Shown: positions 33,694 through 43,308, counted from the first letter of the stretch. The stretch is DNA of 64,000 nucleotides from Mesorhizobium loti (GCA_002356515.1 AP017605.1:4945020-5009019), one strand, 5' to 3'. Notes: generated by a model from the letters alone, not told the origin. A program made the numbers and translations.

Positions 33694-36606
33694 CTACTCC
33701 GCTGCCTGCAGCGAGGCGATGCGGCGGCTGTTCCTGGCCTGCTCATCATACTCGCGCTGCCAGTCCGACGGGCCGTTGGAGGCGCCGACCTGCACCGCCG
33801 TCACCTTGTACTCCGGACAGTTGGTCGCCCAGTCCGAGAAGTCGGTGGTGATGACGTTGGCCTGCGTGTCCGGATGGTGGAAGGTGGTGTAGACCACGCC
33901 CGGCGACACCCGGTCGGTGATCAGCGCCCGCAGCGTCGTCTCGCCGGAGCGGCTGGTAAGCCGCACCCAGTCGCCGTCGCGCAGGCCGCGATTCTCGGCA
34001 TCGTGCGGGTGGATCTCCAGCCGGTCTTCCGAGTGCCACATGACGTTGTCGGTGCGCCGCGTCTGCGCGCCGACATTGTACTGGCTGAGGATGCGGCCTG
34101 TGGTCAAAAGCAGCGGGAAGCGCGGCCCGGTCCTCTCGTCCGTCGCCACATATTCGGTGCGGATGAACTTGCCCTTGCCGCGCACGAAGCCGTCGATGTG
34201 CATGATCGGCGTGCCGAGCGGGGCCTTCTCGTTGCAGGGCCACTGCACCGATCCCACCCGGTCGAGCAGCTCGAAGGAGACATTGGCGAAGCTCGGCGTC
34301 GTCTGGGCGATCTCGTCCATGATCTGCGACGGATGCGTGTAGTTCCAGTCGAGCCCGATGGCGCGGGCAAGCTCCTGCGTCGCCTCCCAGTCGGCATAGC
34401 GCGCCTTCGGTTCCAGCACCTTGCGCACCATGTTGATGCGGCGCTCGGCATTGGTGAAAGTGCCGTCCTTTTCCAGGAAGGTCGAACCCGGCAGGAAGAC
34501 ATGCGCGTAGTTCGCCGTCTCGTTGAGGAAGAGATCGTGGACGACGACGCATTCCATGGCCGCGAGACCGCCGGCAACATGCTTGGTGTCGGGATCGGAC
34601 TGCAATATGTCCTCACCCTGGATGTAGATGCCCTTGAAGGAGCCGTCGACGGCGGCATCGAGCATGTTGGGAATGCGCAGGCCGGGTTCATCGTCCAGCT
34701 TTACGCCCCACAGGCTCTCATAGATGTCGCGCACGGCTTCGCCGGAGATGTGACGATATCCAGGCAACTCATGCGGGAAGGAGCCCATGTCGCACGAGCC
34801 CTGCACGTTGTTCTGGCCGCGCAGCGGGTTCACGCCGACGCCCGGGCGGCCGATATTGCCGGTGGCCATGGCGAGGTTGGCGATCGCCATCACCGTCGTC
34901 GAGCCCTGGCTGTGCTCGGTGACGCCGAGGCCGTAATAGATCGCGCCATTGCCGCCCTTGGCGTAGAGCCGCGCGGCACCCCGGATCAGCTCCGGGTCGA
35001 CGCCGGAAAGCTTGCCGACGGTCTCAGGGCTGTTTTCCGGCAAGGCGACGAACGAGGCCCAGTCCTGGAACTCCGTCCAGTCGCAGCGTTCGCGGATGAA
35101 GGCTTCGTCGAAAAGCCCTTCGGTGACGATGACATGCGCCAGCGACGTCAGCACCGCCACGTTGGTGCCGGGCTTCAGCGGCAGGTGATAATCGGCCTCG
35201 ACATGCGCCGACTTGACCATCTCCGTGCGGCGCGGATCGAGCACGATCAGCTTGGCGCCCTGGCGCAGCCGCTTCTTCAGCCGCGAAGCGAACACCGGAT
35301 GCGCCGAAACCGGATTGGCGCCGATGACGACGGCGACGTCGGTGAATTCGACGGAATCGAAATCCTGCGTGCCGGCCGAGGTGCCATAGGTCTGGCCGAG
35401 CCCGTAACCGGTCGGCGAATGGCAGACGCGGGCGCAGGTGTCGACATTGTTGTTGCGGAAACCCTGCCGCACCAGCTTCTGGACGAGATAGGTCTCTTCG
35501 TTCGTGCAGCGCGAGGAGGTAATGCCGCCGATCGAGGTGCGGCCGTACTGATATTGGATCCGGCGGAATTCCTTGGCCGTATGGGCGATCGCCTCTTCCC
35601 AGCTCACCTCGCGCCACGGATCGGAAATCTTCTCGCGGATCATCGGCGACAGGATGCGGTCCTTGTGGGTGGCGTAGCCATAGGCGAAACGGCCCTTGAC
35701 GCAGCTATGGCCGTGGTTCGCTTTGCCGTCCTTGTAGGGCATCATACGGATGACTTCGTCGTCCTTCACCTCGGCCTTGAACGAGCAGCCGACGCCGCAA
35801 TAGGCGCAGGTGGTGACGGCCGAGCGTTCCGGCATGCCCTTTTCGAGCACCGTCTTCTCGCGCAGCGCATCGGTCGGGCAGGCCTGCACGCAGGCGCCGC
35901 AGGACACGCATTCGGAAGCGATGAAATCCTCATGCATGCCGGCGACCATGCGCGATTCGAAACCGCGGCCCTCTATGGTCAGCGCGAAGGTGCCCTGCAC
36001 CTCCTCGCACGCCCGCACGCAGCGCGAGCAGACGATGCACTGCGCCGGATCATAGGTGAAATAAGGATTGGATTCGTCGCGGGCGATGTAGTCGACCGCC
36101 AGCGAGCCATGGCCGGGCGCGACGCCGTCTTCCTGCTTGACGTGGTTGCGGCCCTCGACGCCGTAACGGTTCTCGGTCAGGCCGACCGACTTCGCCACCG
36201 TGTCGAATTCGCTGGCGCCGGTGCCGGCCTTCTCGTTCCAGCCGGTCGGATGATCGGAGACGTAAAGCTCCATGACGCCGCGGCGGATCGCGTCGAGCCG
36301 GTCGGACTGCGTGCGCACCACCATGCCTTCGCCGACCGGCGTCGTACAGGAGGCCGGCGTGCCGCCACGGCCTTCGATCTCGACCAGGCAGACGCGGCAC
36401 GAGCCGAAGGAGTCCAGCATGTCGGTGGCGCAGAGTTTCGGGATCTCGACACCGCCTTCCATCGCCGCGCGCATGATCGAGGTGCCTTCCGGCACCGTGA
36501 TGCTGCGGCCGTCGACGTTCAGCATGACCTGCTTTTGCGCTCGCGATTCCGGGGTTCCGTAGTCGATCTCTTCGACCAGCGATGGGAAGTCGGCCTTGAT
36601 GTTCAT
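33694..36606 (-). CDS. fdsA: NAD-dependent formate dehydrogenase, alpha subunit (Mo/W bis-MGD, Fe-S)
   Basis: This 970-residue catalytic subunit oxidises formate to carbon dioxide and passes electrons to FdsB. The N-terminus has a 2Fe-2S domain (ITVPEGTSIMRAA, DSFGSCRVCLVEI), then 4Fe-4S ferredoxin repeats (CIVCSRCVRACEEVQG, CVSCGACVQACPTDAL), and a cluster near CAYCGVGCSF. The molybdenum ligand is the Cys in ARVCHSPTG, with no in-frame stop for selenocysteine. Its partner operon fdsGB-fdhD-fdsD matches the soluble Rhodobacter/Cupriavidus-type enzyme. It is the largest gene of the window. Confidence 0.97.
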   Translation of the reverse strand: MNIKADFPSLVEEIDYGTPESRAQKQVMLNVDGRSITVPEGTSIMRAAMEGGVEIPKLCATDMLDSFGSCRVCLVEIEGRGGTPASCTTPVGEGMVVRTQSDRLDAIRRGVMELYVSDHPTGWNEKAGTGASEFDTVAKSVGLTENRYGVEGRNHVKQEDGVAPGHGSLAVDYIARDESNPYFTYDPAQCIVCSRCVRACEEVQGTFALTIEGRGFESRMVAGMHEDFIASECVSCGACVQACPTDALREKTVLEKGMPERSAVTTCAYCGVGCSFKAEVKDDEVIRMMPYKDGKANHGHSCVKGRFAYGYATHKDRILSPMIREKISDPWREVSWEEAIAHTAKEFRRIQYQYGRTSIGGITSSRCTNEETYLVQKLVRQGFRNNNVDTCARVCHSPTGYGLGQTYGTSAGTQDFDSVEFTDVAVVIGANPVSAHPVFASRLKKRLRQGAKLIVLDPRRTEMVKSAHVEADYHLPLKPGTNVAVLTSLAHVIVTEGLFDEAFIRERCDWTEFQDWASFVALPENSPETVGKLSGVDPELIRGAARLYAKGGNGAIYYGLGVTEHSQGSTTVMAIANLAMATGNIGRPGVGVNPLRGQNNVQGSCDMGSFPHELPGYRHISGEAVRDIYESLWGVKLDDEPGLRIPNMLDAAVDGSFKGIYIQGEDILQSDPDTKHVAGGLAAMECVVVHDLFLNETANYAHVFLPGSTFLEKDGTFTNAERRINMVRKVLEPKARYADWEATQELARAIGLDWNYTHPSQIMDEIAQTTPSFANVSFELLDRVGSVQWPCNEKAPLGTPIMHIDGFVRGKGKFIRTEYVATDERTGPRFPLLLTTGRILSQYNVGAQTRRTDNVMWHSEDRLEIHPHDAENRGLRDGDWVRLTSRSGETTLRALITDRVSPGVVYTTFHHPDTQANVITTDFSDWATNCPEYKVTAVQVGASNGPSDWQREYDEQARNSRRIASLQAAE

Positions 36607-36616
36607 CTGCCAGCTC

Positions 36617-38173
36617 CTACTCAGCAGCCACGCGCGCCGGCGCGGGCTTGAAATCTTCGGGGAAATGCGTGATCGAACTCATCACCGGGTAGGGCGTGAA
36701 GCCGCCCAGCGCGCACAGCGATCCAAACTTCATCGTGTTGCAGAGGTCGGTGACCAAAGCGAGGTTCTTTTCCGGCTCGATGCCGGCGGCAAGCCTGTCG
36801 ATGGTCTCGACGCCGCGCGTCGAGCCGATGCGGCAGGGCGTGCACTTGCCGCAGCTTTCGATGGCGCAGAATTCCATGGCGAAGCGCGCCTGCTTCAGCA
36901 TGTCGGCGGTGTCGTCGAACACGGTGATGCCGGCATGGCCGATCAGCCCGTCGCGCTTGGCGAATTCCTCGTAGTCGAACGGCGTGTCGAACAGAGCGCG
37001 CGGGAAATAGGCGCCGAGCGGTCCGCCAACCTGCACTGCCTTCACCGGACGGCCAGTGGCCGTGCCGCCACCGATGTCATCGACGATTTCGCCCAGCGTC
37101 AGGCCGAAAGCGGTCTCGAACAAACCGCCATTCCTGACATTGCCGGCGATCTGGATCGGGATCGTGCCGCGCGAGCGGCCCATGCCGAAATCCTTGTAGA
37201 AGGCGGCGCCCTTGTCCATGATGATGGGCACGGAGGCCAGGCTGATCACGTTGTTGATCACCGTCGGTTTGCCGAACAGGCCCTGGATGGCCGGCAGCGG
37301 CGGCTTGGCGCGCACCACGCCGCGCTTGCCTTCCAGGCTGTTCAGAAGCGAGGTTTCCTCGCCGCAGACATAGGCGCCGGCGCCGACGCGGATTTCCATG
37401 TCGAAGGCGTTGGGCGAACCCAGCACATTGACGCCGAGCACACCGGACTTGCGAGCGATTTCGACGGCCTTGTTCATTGTTGCCACCGCATGCGGATATT
37501 CCGAGCGGATATAGACAAAACCCTTGGTCGCGCCGGTGGCGATGCCGGCGATCGCCATGCCTTCGATCAGCACGAAAGGGTCGCCTTCCATGATCATGCG
37601 GTCGGCGAAAGTCGCGCTATCGCCTTCGTCGGCGTTGCAGACGATGTATTTGCGCTCGGATGTCGTATCCAGCACCGTCTTCCACTTGATGCCGGTCGGG
37701 AAGCCGGCGCCGCCGCGGCCGCGCAGGCCTGAGTCTGTCACCTGCTTGACAATGTCGGCCGGGGCCATGGCGACCGCGTTCTGCAGGCCCTTCAGCCCGC
37801 CAAGCGACTTGTAGGCGTCAAGCGACAGCGGATCGTTGATGCCGCAGCGGGCGAAGGTCAGCCGGGTCTGTTTGGCCAGGAATGGGATTTTGTCTGGCGC
37901 GCCGAGCCAGCGCTTGTGATGGCCGCCGGTGAGGAAACCGCTGTCGAACAGGCTCTTGACATCGGACGACTTCACCGGCCCGTAGGCGACGCGGCCCTTT
38001 TCGGTCGCCACTTCGACCATCGGCTCAAGGAAATAGGCGCCGCGTGAGCCGTTGCGCACGATCTTGGCCTCGATGCCACGCTCGGCGAGTTCCTTGGCGA
38101 TCGCCTTGGCGACCTTTTCGGCACCGAGCGCCAGCGCGCCGGAATCGCCGGGAATGTAGATGCGGGGGATCAT
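36617..38173 (-). CDS. fdsB: NAD-dependent formate dehydrogenase, beta subunit (NuoF-like)
   Basis: This 518-residue subunit carries FMN, NAD and a 4Fe-4S cluster, resembling NuoF. An N-terminal thioredoxin-like extension ends around residue 115, followed by the NADH/FMN motif GLRGRGGAGFPTGIKW, then GAGAYVCGEETSLLNSLEG. The C-terminal ESCGKCTPCRIGSTRG holds cluster cysteines. The start overlaps fdsG by four bases (ATGA), so they are co-translated. It transfers electrons from the Mo site to NAD. Confidence 0.96.
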   Translation of the reverse strand: MIPRIYIPGDSGALALGAEKVAKAIAKELAERGIEAKIVRNGSRGAYFLEPMVEVATEKGRVAYGPVKSSDVKSLFDSGFLTGGHHKRWLGAPDKIPFLAKQTRLTFARCGINDPLSLDAYKSLGGLKGLQNAVAMAPADIVKQVTDSGLRGRGGAGFPTGIKWKTVLDTTSERKYIVCNADEGDSATFADRMIMEGDPFVLIEGMAIAGIATGATKGFVYIRSEYPHAVATMNKAVEIARKSGVLGVNVLGSPNAFDMEIRVGAGAYVCGEETSLLNSLEGKRGVVRAKPPLPAIQGLFGKPTVINNVISLASVPIIMDKGAAFYKDFGMGRSRGTIPIQIAGNVRNGGLFETAFGLTLGEIVDDIGGGTATGRPVKAVQVGGPLGAYFPRALFDTPFDYEEFAKRDGLIGHAGITVFDDTADMLKQARFAMEFCAIESCGKCTPCRIGSTRGVETIDRLAAGIEPEKNLALVTDLCNTMKFGSLCALGGFTPYPVMSSITHFPEDFKPAPARVAAE

Positions 38174-38649
38174 GAGCGCACCTCGGCAAGGATCTCGTCG
38201 ATCTTGTCGTCATCGAGCCGCCCGATCACCTCGCCGTCGAGCATCGCCGACGGCGAACAGGCGCAAAGCCCGAGGCAATAGACCGGCTCGAGTGTAACCG
38301 ATCCGTCGCGGGCGGTCTCGTGGAAACCGATGCCCAGCAACTGTTTGATCTTGGCAGCGACAGCATCCGAGCCCATCGACTGGCAGGCTTCCGCCTGGCA
38401 GAGCTTGAGGACATGCCGCCCGGCCGGCCGGGCACGGAAATCATGATAGAAGGTGACGACGCCGTGCACCTCGGCCCTGGAGAGGTTCAGCCCATCGGCG
38501 ATGACAGGCAGCGCTGCCTGCGGCACATGGCCGAATTCTTCCTGGATCTCGTGCAGGATCGGCAGCAACGGGCCTTCGAGGCCCTTCAGCTCCTGGATAA
38601 TCGCCGCCGTGCGCGATGCGATCTCGGTACTTGCAGGCTGCATCGTCAT
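38170..38649 (-). CDS. fdsG: NAD-dependent formate dehydrogenase, gamma subunit (NuoE-like)
   Basis: This 159-residue 2Fe-2S thioredoxin-like protein is the first gene of the fds operon. The cluster cysteines are in LCQAEACQSMG and CLGLCACSPSAM, which fit the NuoE pattern. The start ATG at 38649 is preceded by a GGGAGGG ribosome-binding site. It mediates electron transfer next to FdsB. The LysR-type palindrome lies about 93 bases upstream. Confidence 0.95.
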   Translation of the reverse strand: MTMQPASTEIASRTAAIIQELKGLEGPLLPILHEIQEEFGHVPQAALPVIADGLNLSRAEVHGVVTFYHDFRARPAGRHVLKLCQAEACQSMGSDAVAAKIKQLLGIGFHETARDGSVTLEPVYCLGLCACSPSAMLDGEVIGRLDDDKIDEILAEVRS

Positions 38650-38741
38650 GCAGCGCCCTCCCTGGTCGGTGGTAGCGTTCTAGCGCTAAGTCGTTACAAA
38701 AACAGAGGAAACCCGCGAAATCAATAAAGCTGATCCGTTGC

Positions 38742-38762
38742 TTGATAGAAATCTTCTATCAA
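38742..38762. promoter_or_regulatory. LysR-type operator upstream of fdsG
   Basis: Perfect 9-nt arms TTGATAGAA and TTCTATCAA flank a 3-nt centre ATC. The core has an ATAG-N7-CTAT architecture, which suits the binding of LysR-type dimers. It sits between the LysR gene end and fdsG, as expected for an FdsR-type regulator site. Confidence 0.75.
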
Positions 38763-38787
38763 GCGCTGTCAGCCGCCATTCTCTATC

Positions 38788-39687
38788 CTAGCGGTGGGCG
38801 CGGAAATCGTCTGCCAGCGCCATCGCCTCGTCCAGCAGCGCCTGCACCAGCGGCGTGTGTGGCTCGCGCGGCGCGGCCACCAGGCCGACCGTGTGGCTGG
38901 CATCCGGCTCGACGATCGGAATGGCTCGGATCGGCTCGGAAAAGCCGAACGTTTCCGCGAGGTTGAGCGGCATGATCGACGACCATTTGCCGGTGTGGAT
39001 ATGCGAGAACAGCACGATCATCGAGTTGGATTCGAGCGTCGGCCGCACCTGCACCCCGGCCTCGGCCAGATGCTGGTCGATGATGCGACGGTTCTGCATG
39101 TCCGGCGTCAGCAGGCAGAGCGGCAACCGGCTGATCTCGGCCCATGTCACTTTGTCGCGGTCGGAATAGGGGTTTCCGACCGCCGTGATCAGCTGATAGC
39201 GCTCATCGTAAAGCGGCACGCTGGTCACCCGCCCGAGCGGTTCGTTGTCGAGATAGGTGATGCCGGCGTCGATGTCGAAATTGCCGAGCAGCGACAAGAC
39301 TTCGATCGAGGTGCGCGACAGAACCGAAAAGGTGACGCCCGGGTGCTTTTCGCGAAACGGCGTCGTCAGCCGCGCCACCATGGCAAGTGCGGTCGGAATG
39401 GCGGCAATGCGGATGCGGCCGGAAAGACCGTGGCGCGCCGCCCGCATCTCCTCGCGCATGGTTCTGGAATCGCCGACGATGCGACGCGCCCAGACCAGCA
39501 CCTGCTTGCCCTCCGGCGTCAGCCCCTGGAACCGCGACCCGCGATTGACCAGCATGACGCCAAGCTGCCCCTCCAGCTGCTTGATACCGGCCGACAGGGT
39601 CGGCTGGGTGACGCCACACGCCTCCGCCGCCCGGCCGAAATGCTCTTCCTTGGCCAGCGCGATGAAGAATTCGAGTTTGTCGATCAT
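38788..39687 (-). CDS. LysR-type regulator, likely FdsR-like
   Basis: This 299-residue LysR protein begins MIDKLEFFIALAKEEHFG and has the N-terminal helix-turn-helix (CGVTQPTLSAGIKQLEGQLG) and an effector-binding C-terminal domain. The ATG at 39687 follows GGAAGGATGGC, and a longer in-frame frame to 39768 is not needed. It is directly upstream of fdsG in the same direction, with the perfect palindrome in between. I infer that it controls formate dehydrogenase expression, as FdsR does in other bacteria. The effector (formate or another metabolite) is not shown. Confidence 0.85.
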   Translation of the reverse strand: MIDKLEFFIALAKEEHFGRAAEACGVTQPTLSAGIKQLEGQLGVMLVNRGSRFQGLTPEGKQVLVWARRIVGDSRTMREEMRAARHGLSGRIRIAAIPTALAMVARLTTPFREKHPGVTFSVLSRTSIEVLSLLGNFDIDAGITYLDNEPLGRVTSVPLYDERYQLITAVGNPYSDRDKVTWAEISRLPLCLLTPDMQNRRIIDQHLAEAGVQVRPTLESNSMIVLFSHIHTGKWSSIMPLNLAETFGFSEPIRAIPIVEPDASHTVGLVAAPREPHTPLVQALLDEAMALADDFRAHR

Positions 39688-39856
39688 GCCATCCTTCCGG
39701 TCGTCATGCGCAGACTCGGGGAAATTCTTCCTTGCCGCAAGCGCTGTGCGTAATCGTTCCGCATCCACATCTTTCAGCCGGCTTACTGTTTCCCGCGGCG
39801 TCAGGCGGCGCTATGTCAATGAAACGGTCGTGAACAGGGCGCGATGGGAGACTGAC

Positions 39857-40498
39857 ATGCTGGGCTGGTTCCGCAAGCTGCTGCCACGCGAAGATCGTTT
39901 CTTCGAATTGTTCGAGCGGCATTCCCGTACGGTGGTCGGCGGCGCGGAGGCGCTGCAGAAGCTTCTTCAGGGCAAGGACATCGATCGCTGGTGCGAGAAG
40001 ATCGTCGATCTCGAGGACGAGGCTGATCATATCACGGCGGAAGTCCTGCTTGCCGTGCGGCGCTCCTTCATCACGCCTTTCGATCGCGGCGACATCAAGG
40101 ATCTGATCCAGTCGATGGATGACGCCATCGACATGATGCACAAGACCGTCAAGACGGTGAGGCTATTCGAGAAGCGGGAGTTCGACCCGCTGATGCAGGA
40201 AATGGGCGCCGTCATCGTCGACGCCGCCCGTTTGGTCGCGGAAGCGATCCCGCTGCTCGCCAAGGTCGGCGCCAACAGCGCACGCCTCAACGCCCTTGCC
40301 GAGGAGGTGATGCGTGCCGAAGGCCGGGCCGACGATTTGCACGAGCAGGGCCTGAAGGATTTGTTCAGGCGCCATGGTCGCGGTGACGCGATGGCTTATC
40401 TGATCGGCAGCGAGATCTATGGCCAGCTGGAGAAGGTGGTCGACCGTTTCGAGGACGTCGCCAACGAGATCAGCGGCATCGTCATCGAGAACGTCTAG
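39857..40498 (+). CDS. DUF47/PhoU-like protein associated with phosphate transport
   Basis: This 213-residue all-helical protein belongs to the DUF47 family, which resembles PhoU. It starts MLGWFRKLLPREDRFFELFE and carries a repeated EExDxxxxE-type acidic helix (LEDEADHITAEVL and ANEISGIVIENV). It likely regulates the adjacent phosphate transporter. The ATG at 39857 follows GATGGGAG; it lies just 3 bases before the Pit gene start, so the pair is co-transcribed. The extended frame back to 39257 overlaps the LysR antisense. Confidence 0.87.
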   Translation: MLGWFRKLLPREDRFFELFERHSRTVVGGAEALQKLLQGKDIDRWCEKIVDLEDEADHITAEVLLAVRRSFITPFDRGDIKDLIQSMDDAIDMMHKTVKTVRLFEKREFDPLMQEMGAVIVDAARLVAEAIPLLAKVGANSARLNALAEEVMRAEGRADDLHEQGLKDLFRRHGRGDAMAYLIGSEIYGQLEKVVDRFEDVANEISGIVIENV

Positions 40499-40501
40499 GC
40501 G

Positions 40502-41506
40502 ATGGACGTCGCGATCGCTTTCCCCCTGCTGGCCGGCCTCGTCGCCGTCGCGCTGTTCTTTGATTTTCTCAATGGCCTGCACGATGCGGCAAATTCCATC
40601 GCCACCATCGTCTCGACACGCGTACTCAGGCCGCAATATGCAGTGCTGTGGGCGGCCTTCTTCAACTTCATTGCCTTCATGTTCTTCGGCCTGCATGTCG
40701 CTGAGACCGTGGGGAAAGGCATCGTCGACGTCAGCATCGTCACACCGGCGGTGATCTTCTCGGCCCTCGTCGGCGCCATCGTCTGGAACATCGTCACCTG
40801 GATCGCCGGCATTCCCTCGAGCAGTTCTCACGCGCTGATCGGCGGGCTGGTCGGCGCCGGCGTTGCAAAGGGAGGCATCGGCGCCATCGTCTGGTCGGGA
40901 CTTGGCAAGACGGTCGCCGCGATCGTGCTCTCGCCGGCGACCGGTTTTGTCTTGGCACTCGTGCTGATCCTGGTGGTTTCGTGGCTGTTCGTGCGCCAGA
41001 CGCCGTTCGCCGTCGACAGCACCTTTCGCGTCCTGCAGTTCTTTTCCGCCTCGCTCTATTCGCTTGGCCATGGCGGCAACGATGCGCAGAAGACCATGGG
41101 CATCATCGCCGTGCTGCTCTATTCGCAAGGCATGCTCGGCGAAAAATTCTACGTGCCGCTATGGGTCGTCCTGACCTGCCAGTCGGCGCTGGCGCTCGGC
41201 ACGCTGTTCGGCGGCTGGCGGATCGTCCACACAATGGGTTCTAAGATCACCAGGCTCAATCCGATGCAGGGCTTCTGCGCCGAAACCGGCGGCGCAATCA
41301 CACTGTTCGCCGCCACCTGGCTTGGCGTTCCCGTATCGACCACGCATACGATCACCGGCGCCATCATCGGCGTCGGCGCCGCCCGCCGCGTCTCGGCGGT
41401 GCGCTGGGGCATTGCCGGCAACATCGTCATCGCCTGGATCGTCACCTTGCCGGCGACGGCGGCGATTTCGGCTCTCACCTATTTCGTCACAAACCTGGCA
41501 GGCTGA
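40502..41506 (+). CDS. pit: PiT-family inorganic phosphate transporter
   Basis: This 334-residue membrane transporter has the PiT signatures FDFLNGLHDAANSIATIVS at the N-terminus and YSLGHGGNDAQKTMGIIA in the second half. It probably has around ten helices and imports phosphate or metal-phosphate with protons. It is co-transcribed with the DUF47 gene, as is usual in Rhizobiales. The start follows directly on the DUF47 stop. Confidence 0.93.
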   Translation: MDVAIAFPLLAGLVAVALFFDFLNGLHDAANSIATIVSTRVLRPQYAVLWAAFFNFIAFMFFGLHVAETVGKGIVDVSIVTPAVIFSALVGAIVWNIVTWIAGIPSSSSHALIGGLVGAGVAKGGIGAIVWSGLGKTVAAIVLSPATGFVLALVLILVVSWLFVRQTPFAVDSTFRVLQFFSASLYSLGHGGNDAQKTMGIIAVLLYSQGMLGEKFYVPLWVVLTCQSALALGTLFGGWRIVHTMGSKITRLNPMQGFCAETGGAITLFAATWLGVPVSTTHTITGAIIGVGAARRVSAVRWGIAGNIVIAWIVTLPATAAISALTYFVTNLAG

Positions 41507-41522
41507 CGCGCAGCGCCGAAGC

Positions 41523-41900
41523 CTATTTGTCGACTAGATTCAGGATGTTGCCGTCGGGGTCCTTGAACCATGCGACCTTCATGCCGTCGCCGACATGGAC
41601 GTCGCCCTCAAGCGTCAGGCCGGGCATCTCATAATGTTCGAAGGCCACGCCCTTTGATTTCAGCGATTTGACGACATCGCCGATCTGGTCGCCAACCGTC
41701 CAGGTCAGTGCCGTCGCCTTGTTGGTTCCGGCAAATTGCGAGTGGTAGACATTGATGAGCGTGTCACCGCTTTTGTAGACGATGAGCTCGCCGCCCATGT
41801 CGTCGACCTGCTTGAGGCCTAGCGTGCCCTCATAAAAGGCCTTTGCCCTTGCCAGGTCCTTGACGGCGAGATTGGCCGTTGCGTTGCTGTTTTGGAGCAT
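41523..41900 (-). CDS. VOC/glyoxalase-family protein
   Basis: This 125-residue single-domain VOC protein starts MLQNSNATANLAVKDLARAK and has a C-terminal motif WFKDPDGNILNLV, typical of metal-binding glyoxalase-fold proteins. The exact reaction is unknown. It diverges from mrp with 217 bases between them and is convergent with pit. Confidence 0.85.
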   Translation of the reverse strand: MLQNSNATANLAVKDLARAKAFYEGTLGLKQVDDMGGELIVYKSGDTLINVYHSQFAGTNKATALTWTVGDQIGDVVKSLKSKGVAFEHYEMPGLTLEGDVHVGDGMKVAWFKDPDGNILNLVDK

Positions 41901-42117
41901 GACCGTCTCCTTCCCGGATTGTCGTGTCCTCGCTCAGGCAACCGAAATAGGGCAGGCGGCCCGTTTGGCCATCGGCAACCGTCCGACCGGGAGCGTCACC
42001 TGGCAAAATCCGACAGCATCGGTCGTTTTCCGTGGCACGCCGGACAAGCCTTTGCGTCACGGCTTGGTTCTCGCTGGAAACTGCACTATCTGGATCGCAA
42101 AACGCCGAGGAAAGATC

Positions 42118-43290
42118 ATGACCGTTACCAAGGAAATCGTCACCGAGCGCCTGAAGACGGTCAACGGGCCGGACTTCACCGGCAACATCGTCGACCTCGG
42201 CATGGTTTCGGAGATTTTCATCGCCGATTCGAAAGTGTTCTTCTCGATCACGGTTCCCGCCGCCCGTGCGCAGGAGATGGAGCCGTTGCGCGCCGCCGCC
42301 GAGCGTGTCGTCAAGGCGATCCCCGGCGTTGCCGGCGCCGTGGTGGCGCTGACGGCGGAGAAAAAGGGGGGCGGCATGGAAGCGCCGGTGCCGGCGCGCC
42401 CCGCGCCCAGGCCGGCATCGCCTGCAACCGCCGCCCCGCGCCCCGCGCCGCATGCCCCCGCCTCGCACAGCTCGGGCAAGCGCGGCGTGCCCGGCATCGA
42501 GGCGATCATCGCGGTTGCTTCCGGCAAGGGCGGCGTCGGCAAGTCGACCACCGCCGTCAATCTCGCGCTTGGCCTCGCCGCCAATGGCTTGCGGGTCGGT
42601 GTGCTCGATGCCGACATCTACGGCCCGTCCATGCCGAAGCTGCTCAACATCCACGGTCGGCCGCAGACGGTTGACGGCAAGATCCTGAAACCGATGGAGA
42701 ACTACGGTCTCAAGGTGATGTCGATGGGCTTCCTCGTCGATGAGGAGACGCCGATGATCTGGCGCGGGCCGATGGTGATGTCGGCGCTGACGCAGATGCT
42801 GCGCGAGGTCGAATGGGGCCGGCTCGACGTGCTCGTCGTCGACATGCCCCCCGGCACCGGCGACGCGCAATTGACCATGGCGCAGCAGGTGCCGCTGGCC
42901 GGCGCCGTCATCGTCTCGACGCCGCAGGACCTGGCGCTGATCGATGCCCGCAAGGGTTTGAACATGTTCAAGAAGGTTGACGTGCCGCTGCTCGGCATCG
43001 TCGAGAACATGAGCTATTTCATCGCCCCGGACACCGGCAAGCGCTACGACATTTTCGGCCATGGCGGCGCACGCCGCGAAGCCGAACGCCTCGGCGTCAC
43101 CTTCCTCGGAGAAGTGCCGCTGGAAATGGGTATCCGCGAAAGCTCGGATGCCGGTGAGCCGGTTGTTGCCTCGAAGCCCGATAGCGCCACGGCGAAAACC
43201 TATCGCGACATCGCCGCCAAGGTCTGGGACCGCGTCAATGAGGAACGCGGCGCGGCCGAAGCGGCGGTGCCGAGCATCGTCTTCGAGTAA
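42118..43290 (+). CDS. Mrp/ApbC-family Fe-S cluster carrier ATPase
   Basis: This 390-residue protein carries an N-terminal DUF59/MIP18-like domain (residues 1-85), a proline/alanine-rich linker (about 86-120), and the P-loop GKGGVGKST at 136-144. The Mrp signature MPPGTGDAQLTMAQQ is present. It delivers iron-sulfur clusters in the cytoplasm. The usual CxxC after ENMSYF is not present: this protein reads IAPDTGKRYDIFG instead. The start follows CGAGGAAAG. Its neighbours are unrelated. Confidence 0.92.
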   Translation: MTVTKEIVTERLKTVNGPDFTGNIVDLGMVSEIFIADSKVFFSITVPAARAQEMEPLRAAAERVVKAIPGVAGAVVALTAEKKGGGMEAPVPARPAPRPASPATAAPRPAPHAPASHSSGKRGVPGIEAIIAVASGKGGVGKSTTAVNLALGLAANGLRVGVLDADIYGPSMPKLLNIHGRPQTVDGKILKPMENYGLKVMSMGFLVDEETPMIWRGPMVMSALTQMLREVEWGRLDVLVVDMPPGTGDAQLTMAQQVPLAGAVIVSTPQDLALIDARKGLNMFKKVDVPLLGIVENMSYFIAPDTGKRYDIFGHGGARREAERLGVTFLGEVPLEMGIRESSDAGEPVVASKPDSATAKTYRDIAAKVWDRVNEERGAAEAAVPSIVFE

Positions 43291-43308
43291 GCGTTCCGAG
43301 GGGGAGGG

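Noticed and set aside
33694..36606. Possible selenocysteine in the formate dehydrogenase alpha subunit
   Set aside because: No in-frame TGA occurs. The metal ligand position reads Cys, as in the known soluble NAD-dependent enzymes.
33568..36651. Long plus-strand frame of 1027 codons over fdsA
   Set aside because: It is the antisense of fdsA and has arginine- and histidine-rich, family-less translation. GC-rich coding DNA often produces such open antisense frames.
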